From JABWBH01 sp964526695 (GTDB lineage Bacteria; Planctomycetota; Phycisphaerae; UBA1845), in NCBI GenBank assembly GCA_964526695.1, contig CAZGJA010000040.1:9091-73090 (forward strand): a stretch of 64,000 nucleotides of DNA, given 5' to 3'. Positions 26,319 through 33,434 of this stretch are shown piece after piece (positions within the stretch are counted from its first letter, which is position 1; each line of letters opens with the position of its first letter). A model generated the notes under the pieces. The model saw nothing but the letters and a program-made list of their open reading frames with translations. It had not been told where the DNA came from and searched no databases. The position numbers were made by a program, and so were the translations under genes.

Positions 26319-28352
26319 ATGACATCACGCTTGCGCATCCGGCTGATCGACGTGCTGGTGTTCGGCGGTCTGCTCGCCGCCGCCGCCGGCTACGGGCTTG
26401 TTCGCCCCACCGCGTCCACCGCAACCGGCGGTCCGTCCGCGTTTGCCAGGAGCGTGGACCTCGCGCCCCTGCACAAAGTGGCGGTCATGGCCGACGGACG
26501 CCTGCGATCCTTCGAGTCGCACGCCACGGCCTATCTGCGCTTCGTCGTCGGTCCGCGCGCCATCGACGGCCAGAGCACGAGCTTCACCTACCTCGACATG
26601 CTGCTTCGCCCGGAGAACTATGTCGAACGGGACGTCGTGTATGTGAAGAACCCGCTGGTGCTGGGGCAGATTCTCGACGTGCTGGAGCGCGACGGGCACA
26701 TGGATGCCGCGCGCCGCAAGGCGATCGAGAAGAGCAAGCTCATCGCCCCGCATTTTCTGGACACGCTGCCCGTGCAGGCGCTCCTCTCGCAGCTCAGCGG
26801 CGATCTCGTGAAAACCGCCAAGCCCGTGCAGCAGATCAACTCCGCGCTGGCGGTGATGCAGGACCGCGTGCTGGGCGGCGAGCTTCGGCTGATCCCCGCG
26901 CCGCAGGATGCATCGGACAAGCAGTGGACCTCGCTGTGGAACCTGGCGCGCAAGGCGCCCGCGGAGGAGGCCGATCTTGCCGCGCTCGCGCAGGTCGCGG
27001 GTGTTTCCGCGGATACGTTCAAGACGCTCGTGGCGCAGTGGACGCAGCTTGCCTCCGCGTGGAAGCTCGAAAACGCCGCGGAAGTCAACCGCCTGCTCGC
27101 TTCCATGTCCGATTCGCTGCGAGCGCTTTCGCCGAACGGCTATCCCGAAGCCAGTCGGCTCGAGTGGGAAAGCCGCTATTTCCGCATGAACAGCATGACC
27201 TGGATCTGGCTCGTCTATCTGGCGAGCGTCATCCCCCTGCTGCTGGCCGTCATCAATCGCTGGTCGGGCGCGCGCGCCGTCGGGCTGCTCCTCTTCGCTG
27301 TCGCCTTCGGACTTCAGACCGCTTCCGTGGCGATCCGCTGGTACGTCTCCGGACGCTGGCCCAACGCGAACATGTTCGAGGCCGTGACCACCTCGGCCTG
27401 GTTCGGCGGCGTGCTCGCATTGGTTCTGGAGCTGGTCGCCCGCCGCAGCGCACTGAAAAACCTCTTCGCCCTGGGCTCAGCCGTTGTCTCCATGACCGCG
27501 CTGATGGCCGCGTACCTGCTGCCCGCGGACCTCGACTCCTCGCTGAGCAACATCATGCCCGCCCTCCACGACGTCTGGCTCTACATCCACACCAACATCA
27601 TCATCTGGAGCTACGCGGTGATCGGGCTGGCGGCGGTGACGGCCATGCTGTTCCTGCGTCAGCGCTGGTGCGCGTTGTGGGACAGCGGCGTGGTCTCGAA
27701 ATCGCGCCTGGCGATCATGCCGATCGCATTCGCGCTCGTTCACGTGACCGGCTGGCAAATTCTGATGGCCATCCTCGGCTCGGAGCGCTACGACCTGCGC
27801 GACTCGTTCTGGGCGGGGATGTTGTCCAAGCTCGGTCTGGCGGAGGGCGCCGCGCATGCCACCGCACCTTACGCAGCCCTCGGCGTCTTCGGCGCGTCCA
27901 TCACTGTGCTGCTTTTCGAGATGCTCGAAGCGCGCATCCGCTCCCGCGCCCTGACCGGAGAGGACCGCGGCTTCACCGGCCCGGCCACCGCCGCGCTGGC
28001 CTCCTCACCCAAGGCGAATCCCTTCCTCACCCCCGGCGCGCCCTCGTCCGCGCAAGTGTTCGACGCCGCCACGATGGTCACGATGCAGGTCGCCTTCATC
28101 ATGCTCTGGGCGGGCATCGTCATGGGCGCCATCTGGGCCGACCACTCCTGGGGCCGCCCCTGGGGCTGGGATCCGAAGGAAGTCTTCGCCCTCAACACCT
28201 TCATCATTTTCCTCGTCCTCGTTCACGTGCGGATGAAAGTCCGCGACAAGGGCTTTTGGACGGCCCTCATCGCCGTGTTCGGCTTCGAGACCATGATGTT
28301 CAACTGGATCGTCATCAACTTCATCATCAGCGGCCTGCACAGCTACGCCTAG
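26319..28352 (+). CDS. ccsA: CcsA/ResC cytochrome c biogenesis protein
   Basis: This 677-residue protein is the haem-handling partner of the ResB protein upstream. TTGGAG lies about eight bases before ATG 26319. Residues 1-30 contain one helix, and residues about 40-300 are soluble and without a known motif. The C-terminal half is the conserved CcsA domain with about eight helices. It holds the tryptophan-rich WWD haem-binding signature (HSWGRPWGWDPKEVFAL, near residue 610) and flanking His residues, one in ALHDVWLYIHTNIIIW. A soluble N-terminal domain of this size is unusual; ordinary CcsA is about 250-320 residues. The gene forms an operon with resB and ends 14 bp before an inverted-repeat element at 28366. 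Confidence 0.92.
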   Translation: MTSRLRIRLIDVLVFGGLLAAAAGYGLVRPTASTATGGPSAFARSVDLAPLHKVAVMADGRLRSFESHATAYLRFVVGPRAIDGQSTSFTYLDMLLRPENYVERDVVYVKNPLVLGQILDVLERDGHMDAARRKAIEKSKLIAPHFLDTLPVQALLSQLSGDLVKTAKPVQQINSALAVMQDRVLGGELRLIPAPQDASDKQWTSLWNLARKAPAEEADLAALAQVAGVSADTFKTLVAQWTQLASAWKLENAAEVNRLLASMSDSLRALSPNGYPEASRLEWESRYFRMNSMTWIWLVYLASVIPLLLAVINRWSGARAVGLLLFAVAFGLQTASVAIRWYVSGRWPNANMFEAVTTSAWFGGVLALVLELVARRSALKNLFALGSAVVSMTALMAAYLLPADLDSSLSNIMPALHDVWLYIHTNIIIWSYAVIGLAAVTAMLFLRQRWCALWDSGVVSKSRLAIMPIAFALVHVTGWQILMAILGSERYDLRDSFWAGMLSKLGLAEGAAHATAPYAALGVFGASITVLLFEMLEARIRSRALTGEDRGFTGPATAALASSPKANPFLTPGAPSSAQVFDAATMVTMQVAFIMLWAGIVMGAIWADHSWGRPWGWDPKEVFALNTFIIFLVLVHVRMKVRDKGFWTALIAVFGFETMMFNWIVINFIISGLHSYA

Positions 28353-28365
28353 CTTCGTGCCGCCA

Positions 28366-28456
28366 TCAGAGCCGCGACCGTGAGGAAGCGCGATTTCCAG
28401 AGACCGGTCCGCGGCTCGGTTGCTCAGGGTTCGCTCCCTCACGGTCGCGGCTCTGA
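28366..28456. repeat. Complete inverted-repeat element between convergent genes
   Basis: Arms TCAGAGCCGCGACCGTGAGG (28366-28385) and CTCACGGTCGCGGCTCTGA (28438-28456) are near-perfect inverted repeats around a spacer of about 52 bp. It lies between the stops of ccsA and the facing methyltransferase/GT2 gene and could act as a two-way terminator. Related copies lie at 4122-4194 and 1-24. Confidence 0.75.
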
Positions 28457-28483
28457 CAGATGCAATTCCTGCGAGTCGCTTCG

Positions 28484-29959
28484 CTACCGCAGCTTCAGCT
28501 TGCGAAGCGCGACGAGGCTCATGCGCAGCAACAGCAGACCGTGGAGGAAGCGGCGGATGTTGCTGACACCGTAGGTTCGGGCGTGGTAGCGGATGGGGAT
28601 TTCGAGGATTTTGAGGTTCGCCCGGGCCGCGCCGAAGATGAGGTCGAAATCGCCGAACGGATCAAAGTCTCCAAAGTAGGCGCGATCGGCGGCGATGCGT
28701 TCGTAGTCGCGCCGGTGCAGCACCTTCGTGCCGCAGAGCGTGTCACGGAAGCGCTGCTCCAGCAGCCAGGTGAAGAGCCGGCTGAAGAAGGCATTGGCCA
28801 GCTTATTCAGCGAGCGCATCGCGTCGCGCTGCATGGGATAGACCAGCCGCGTGCCGTTGACGAACTCGGCCTTGCCCGAGGCGATGCAGTCGAAGAACTT
28901 CGGCAGCTCCTCCGGCGGGACGGTGAGGTCCGCGTCGAGGATCATCAGCACGTCGCCGCGGGCGGCCGCGAAGCCCTTGCGCACCGCGTCGCCCTTGCCG
29001 CGACCGTTGCCCTGGCGGATCAGGCGGATGTCGCGGTCGGGATGGGCGACGATGACACGCTCGATCTCCTCGGCCGTGCCGTCGGTGCTGTCGCCATCGA
29101 CGAAGATCAGCTCCGTGTGCGCGCCCATGCGGGGCGTGCGGCGCACGGCGGCCTCGACGTTGCCGCGCTCGTTGCGCGTGGGGATGACGACGCTGCACGT
29201 CAGCGCGCGATCCACCGAAGCGGCGATGATCGGGCGCGCGATGACAAGTCGAACCAGCGACAGCGCCCGCGTGGGACGGAGGCGCGCGAGTACGCGGTTG
29301 CACAGTGCGGCAAGCCCCGGCACGCGCAGCGGCAGCAGCATCTCGTCGGTGCGGCGAATCAGCTCGAAGCCCGAAAGCGTCAGGAGGTTCTGCACGTCGG
29401 CGTTGGACAGCCAGTTCATCAGGCCGGTGCTGCGGCGCAGGCCGACTTTGTCCGCGAGCTTGAGAATCGGCTCCCATGCGGGGTTGTAGTACGCGAGGAT
29501 CACGCGCGTCGTGGGTTTGCACGCGCGACGGATGCGCTCAAGGCAGGCCTGAATGTCATGCAGCTCGGCGACGGCATCGGTGATGACCACGGTGTCGAAC
29601 GTTTGATCCAGCTCGAAGGCCTGGGGGTCGGCGAGCTGAAACGAGAATCCGGGCTGCGCGCGGCGAGCGGCGGCGACGATCTCCGGGCGGGAGTCGATGC
29701 CCGTGCCGCGGGCCGCGCCCACCTGCGCCAGCAGATTCGGCATGTGACACCCGACTTGGAGCACGTCGCTGCCGGGGCGAATATGGATGCGCAGGAGCCG
29801 AAGCAGTTCGCGGCGGAAGCTGGAGGCCGCGAGGGAAGCGGTGCTGCCCGACGCGCCCACATCAGCGACAGGCGCGGCGACGGCTGTCGGCTCCAGCCAG
29901 TCGGCGCCTGACAGCGGGCCCCAACCCGGCTGCGGCGCTGTGATGGGCGGTTGGATCAT
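28484..29959 (-). CDS. SAM methyltransferase/GT2 glycosyltransferase fusion
   Basis: This 491-residue protein joins two enzymes. Residues about 45-190 are a class I SAM-dependent methyltransferase, with motif I DVLQVGCHMPNLLAQ, motif II-like GTGIDSRPE and FDTVVITDAVAEL. Residues about 255-450 are a family 2 glycosyltransferase: CSVVIPTRNERGNVE at the start of the fold, FVDGDSTDGT, ILDADLTVPPEELPKF with the metal-binding DxD-type acid, and a late FGDFDLIFGAA. The layout is known in a family of polyprenyl-phosphate-hexose-like synthases. Both halves probably act on the same glycan or lipid precursor at the membrane. The transferred sugar and the methylated group are unknown. The gene is monocistronic and convergent with ccsA. 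Confidence 0.85.
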   Translation of the reverse strand: MIQPPITAPQPGWGPLSGADWLEPTAVAAPVADVGASGSTASLAASSFRRELLRLLRIHIRPGSDVLQVGCHMPNLLAQVGAARGTGIDSRPEIVAAARRAQPGFSFQLADPQAFELDQTFDTVVITDAVAELHDIQACLERIRRACKPTTRVILAYYNPAWEPILKLADKVGLRRSTGLMNWLSNADVQNLLTLSGFELIRRTDEMLLPLRVPGLAALCNRVLARLRPTRALSLVRLVIARPIIAASVDRALTCSVVIPTRNERGNVEAAVRRTPRMGAHTELIFVDGDSTDGTAEEIERVIVAHPDRDIRLIRQGNGRGKGDAVRKGFAAARGDVLMILDADLTVPPEELPKFFDCIASGKAEFVNGTRLVYPMQRDAMRSLNKLANAFFSRLFTWLLEQRFRDTLCGTKVLHRRDYERIAADRAYFGDFDPFGDFDLIFGAARANLKILEIPIRYHARTYGVSNIRRFLHGLLLLRMSLVALRKLKLR

Positions 29960-30038
29960 GCGGCTGCGGCTCCCCGGCGTGCAAAAGACGGCTCTCGATC
30001 GGGTTATCGGCGCAGGGCGCTTGCCGGTTGAGGCGGGT

Positions 30039-30173
30039 TGGGTGGCAGTGGGCGGAAGGAAGACGGAGCGGCGCTACAACACGGGTTCGCTGCTGCGGAC
30101 CCGTGAAGCGCACGACCGCGCCTGGTTTGGTCGCTCGCCACGGCCTGGCGAGTACGCCAGACCGTGCCACCCT
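30039..30173. repeat. GGTGGCAC miniature element, copy B
   Basis: It begins GGGTGGCAGTGG and ends ACCGTGCCACCC, giving imperfect terminal inverted repeats. It contains GCTGCGGACCCGTG near the middle and the palindrome CTGGCGAGTACGCCAG at its right end. It is the longest of the copies, at about 135 bp. Confidence 0.7.
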
Positions 30174-30244
30174 GATTTGAGGCCGGATTGCGGTTTCCCT
30201 GCCTTCCCCGGTGCCATCCGGGCAGGGGGATGGGATTGGGAGCG

Positions 30245-30256
30245 GCGGGGCGGTAT
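30245..30256 (+). promoter_or_regulatory. Possible -10 box upstream of the anchor B gene
   Basis: GGTATAATGGGG contains a perfect TATAAT about 260 bp upstream of ATG 30515. The A/T content stands out in this GC-rich spacer. No convincing -35 box was found at the right distance, so this is tentative. Confidence 0.3.
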
Positions 30257-30514
30257 AATGGGGCCGGCCTGCGGGACGTGGGATGGGAGCCTGCCACAGA
30301 GACACTGCAGGAATTGCCGGATGCGATGCGCGCCGGCGTTGGCTGAGCATTCGCAGTGATGTGACCGCACCCGGTGGACCTGCGGGAAAGCCGCAGTGCG
30401 GAGTTACTGAAGAATCGTGGTCGGACAGGGGGCGACGCACCGCTCGGGGGAGTAACGGGGCGTCGCGGGGGTTCAGTGCGAGACGGGACGTCTCGAATGA
30501 AAGGAGCCGAAAAG

Positions 30515-32731
30515 ATGGCCATGCGAACGATCCGGTGGGCAATTCTTGCGGGGCTGGTCGCCGCGGCGATGCCGCTCGCCACCGCACGCGCACAGTATGA
30601 ATCCAGCAACATCTCGCTCTACAAGCAATTCACGCTGGCCGACTTCGGCAACCCCGGCAACGGCAACAGTTGCTGGGGTTTCGTTTCCCGCTCCGGCCGC
30701 GAGTACGCGATCATGGGCGTGTCCAACAAAGTGGCGTTCGTGGACATCACCGATCCGGTCAACTCGCAGATCGTCGCCACGGTCGCCCACACCAACAGTC
30801 TCTGGGCGGACATGAAGGTGTACGGCGATTACTGCTACGTGGTGAACGAGGCGGGCGGCGGCATCCAGGTGATCGACATCTCCAACATCGACAACGGGGT
30901 GGCGACGCTCGTGCGCAGCGTCTCCTCGCCCTCCACGAGCCACACGATCGGCGTGAACACGGACAGCGGGTTCCTCTACCCGACCGGGTCGAGCACGGAC
31001 AACGGCGGCATGTTGATCTTCAACCTCGCCGATCCGAGCAATCCGATCAAGGTCAATGCGTGGAACACCACCTACGTGCACGAGTGCCACGTCGTCACGT
31101 ACACGTCCGGACCGTACGCGGGCAAGGAGATCGCGTTCCTCTTCTGCGGCGGGCAGGGCATCTACATCGTGGACGTCAGCAACAAGGCAAACCTCGTCAA
31201 TCTGACGCACAAGACGTATCCGTGTCTGAACTATTGCCACCAGGGCTGGACGTCCGACGACCGGCGCTATCTGTTCGTGGACGACGAGCTGGACGAGCTG
31301 TACGGCTGCCGGAACCAGACGACCACGTATGTGTTCGACATCGCCGATTTATCCAACATTCAACTGGTCAACACGTTCAGCAACGGCATCAACGTTCCCG
31401 ATCACAACGTGTATTACCTCAACGGGCTTCTCTTTGAATCGAACTATGGCACGGGGCTGCGCGTCTGGGACGTCAGCGACGTCATGGCGCCGGCGGAGGT
31501 CGGGTACTTCGACACGTATCCCGGGAGCAACCCGCTGGACTTCGTGGGCGACTGGAGCAACTACCCCTACTTCCCCAGCGGGACGGTCATCGCGGGCGAT
31601 ATCAACCGCGGGCTGTTCGTCCTCAACGTGGCCGCCAATCACGGCGGGATCGAGTTCAACTTCCCCAACGGCATTCCGGATCGCGTGCTGCCCACCGGCG
31701 GAACGACGGTTCGCGTGGAAGTGGTCGGAACCTACGGGGGCGACCCGCAGCCCGGGACGGGGCTGTTGTACTACGACCTGGGCGGCGGTTTTGTCAGCTC
31801 GGCCATGAACCAGGTTTCGGACAACGTGTACGACGCGGTGTTCCCGGCCGTGCCGTGCGGCGACACGGTGCGCTTCTACTTCAGCGCCGAGGACACGGAG
31901 GGCGCGGTTTACACCCACCCGTCGAACGCGCCGGCGAGCAGCCATTCGGCGCTCTCGACCGGCGGCACGAACCCGGTATTCGTGGACAATTTCGAAGTGG
32001 ACATGGGCTGGACCGTGTCCAACGAGAACGTGTCCGACGGCGCCTGGGTGCGCGGCATCCCCGCGGGCAGCGGTACCCGCGGCGACCCGACGGAGGACTA
32101 CGACGGCTCGGGGCGCTGCTACGTCACCGGGCTGGGCGATGGGGCGGACCTGGACGGCGGACCGACGCGCCTGACCTCGCCGGCGTTCGACTTGTTGGGC
32201 GGGGGCTTGGTGGAGTACGCAGCCTGGTTCGCCAACGATGACAACGACGCCGACCGGCTGACCGTCGAGGTTTCCAATAACAACGGAACGAACTGGACCG
32301 TCGTCGAATCGCTGGGGCAGACGTCCGGCTGGGAGCTGCACCGCTTCGACGTGGCCGATTATGTCACGCCGTCCGCGCAGATGCGCATGCGTTTCAGCGC
32401 TTCGGACAATCCGAACAACTCCGTTACCGAGGCCGGCGTGGACGCCTTCAACGCGTTTACGCTCGTGTGCGAAGGCGGCATCACCTGCGGCGACATCAAG
32501 AAGCTCTCCGGCCGCTGCCGCGACAACGGACAGATCAAGTCCAAGGTCGTGCTGGTTGACGAGAGCTTCAGCGGTCAGACGGTCACGATTGCCATCGACG
32601 GCGTCGAGCACGTCGTGACCATCAGCGGCCGCCGTGCGCCGTACAAGGAGTGCTGCTTCACCGGCGAGCACACGGTCACGCTGGAGGATCCGACGGGTTG
32701 CGGGCTGTTTAAGACCGTCACATGCCCGTAG
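30515..32731 (+). CDS. Secreted choice-of-anchor B (LVIVD-repeat) protein
   Basis: This protein of about 738 residues starts at ATG 30515, with AAGGAG eight bases upstream. A signal peptide (core AILAGLVAAAMPLATARA) is followed by the choice-of-anchor B domain, about residues 25-370. It has repeated LVIVD-type strands such as NKVAFVDITDPVNSQIVATV and GGIQVIDISNIDNG, a likely propeller. Residues about 380-480 resemble a fibronectin/Ig sheet. Residues about 490-655 resemble a MAM/jelly-roll domain (VFVDNFEVDMGWTVSNENVS, LTSPAFDLLGG). The last 80 residues are the Cys module: CGDIKKLSGRCRDNGQ, VTIAIDGVEH, ECCFTGEHTVTLEDPTGC and a final TCP. The module matches the end of the protein at 53059 closely. 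A hairpin at 32767 follows. It is probably a surface protein; function is unknown. Confidence 0.82.
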   Translation: MAMRTIRWAILAGLVAAAMPLATARAQYESSNISLYKQFTLADFGNPGNGNSCWGFVSRSGREYAIMGVSNKVAFVDITDPVNSQIVATVAHTNSLWADMKVYGDYCYVVNEAGGGIQVIDISNIDNGVATLVRSVSSPSTSHTIGVNTDSGFLYPTGSSTDNGGMLIFNLADPSNPIKVNAWNTTYVHECHVVTYTSGPYAGKEIAFLFCGGQGIYIVDVSNKANLVNLTHKTYPCLNYCHQGWTSDDRRYLFVDDELDELYGCRNQTTTYVFDIADLSNIQLVNTFSNGINVPDHNVYYLNGLLFESNYGTGLRVWDVSDVMAPAEVGYFDTYPGSNPLDFVGDWSNYPYFPSGTVIAGDINRGLFVLNVAANHGGIEFNFPNGIPDRVLPTGGTTVRVEVVGTYGGDPQPGTGLLYYDLGGGFVSSAMNQVSDNVYDAVFPAVPCGDTVRFYFSAEDTEGAVYTHPSNAPASSHSALSTGGTNPVFVDNFEVDMGWTVSNENVSDGAWVRGIPAGSGTRGDPTEDYDGSGRCYVTGLGDGADLDGGPTRLTSPAFDLLGGGLVEYAAWFANDDNDADRLTVEVSNNNGTNWTVVESLGQTSGWELHRFDVADYVTPSAQMRMRFSASDNPNNSVTEAGVDAFNAFTLVCEGGITCGDIKKLSGRCRDNGQIKSKVVLVDESFSGQTVTIAIDGVEHVVTISGRRAPYKECCFTGEHTVTLEDPTGCGLFKTVTCP

Positions 32732-32766
32732 CGGCGAGTTTGATACGAGCTTGGGATGAACCGGAC

Positions 32767-32800
32767 GCGGGCAGGGTGAATCTCGATTCACCCTGCCCGC
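32767..32800 (+). terminator. Perfect 15-bp hairpin after the anchor B gene
   Basis: GCGGGCAGGGTGAAT (32767-32781) and ATTCACCCTGCCCGC (32786-32800) are exact inverted complements with loop CTCG. The hairpin lies 36 bp after the stop. No T-tract follows, so it may act as a transcript 3'-end stabiliser or Rho-dependent pause instead. Confidence 0.6.
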
Positions 32801-33434
32801 GACATTTGGGCGCGCTGGGCCTCGCAGCCCGTGGTGGAACTCGAAACCGGGCATCGGGACCGTCACCCCCGCGCAGGCGGGGGTACAGTCCGCCCCGGCA
32901 AACCGCTGGATTTCTGCCTCCTTGCAAGCAACCGGCTGGATTCCCGCCTGCGCGGGAATGACGAGTGTCGCCTTTCGCCACGGACTGCTAGGGCATTCGT
33001 CGCCCCCAAATCCCCGCCGCGCCGCCGACGGAGCCTCCCCCGAAGCGCCGCAACTTAGACCCGAAATGGGACATTCTGATCTCGCCAAGGTCATCCTCGG
33101 AGGCGGTTAAACAGGTGGCGCCGCAAACACCTTGCCCCATGGTCCGACCTGGGATCCGAGGGCGGGAACGCTCCAAGCGGTGTGCCAGAAGTGTCGAACA
33201 GGGCCACCGCTTCAAAGCGCGGTGTTCGCTCCAGACCGGCGGTGATTCCGAAGCGGCTGGCGCATTCTCATACGCGAATCCGCACGGACGGAAGTCCGAG
33301 GAGGGCAGCACGAAAAGTCGGATGGCTCCGGTGGTCCGTCGGACAGAGCCTTGCGGAGTCGAGGAAACCGATTCCTGACCCGCGAGGCATGGAAGGAGCC
33401 GGTCCGACCCGCAAGAACGACCGTGACGGTCCAC
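32801..33434. other. Spacer with REP-like repeats between convergent genes
   Basis: It contains a REP variant at 32865-32890 (ACCCCCGCGCAGGCGGGGGT) and a standard copy at 32938-32965. No frame looks coding. The part from 33000 to 33434 holds no recognised signal except CGGACGGAAGTCCG near 33285. Confidence 0.45.
32938..32965. repeat. REP-like palindrome copy
   Basis: GGATTCCCGCCTGCGCGGGA followed by ATGACG matches the reverse complement of the copies at 18424-18482. A G-rich variant that keeps the fold lies 70 bp upstream (32865-32890). Confidence 0.75.

Larger units (their letters stand above)
29960..30514. other. Divergent promoter region with a GGTGGCAC element
   Basis: It holds the element at 30039-30173, leaving about 340 bp in which promoters of the two flanking divergent genes must lie. 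The stretch 30240-30270 (GCGGTATAATGGGG) contains TATAAT, a consensus -10 box for the plus strand. Confidence 0.5.

Noticed and set aside
26207..28456. 749-residue plus-strand frame overlapping ccsA
   Set aside because: It is in another frame of ccsA with an Arg-rich composition. The CcsA frame carries the WWD signature.
31349..33094. 581-residue minus-strand frame opposite the anchor B gene
   Set aside because: It is the mirror frame of a clear surface-protein gene and also crosses repeats and the hairpin at 32767.
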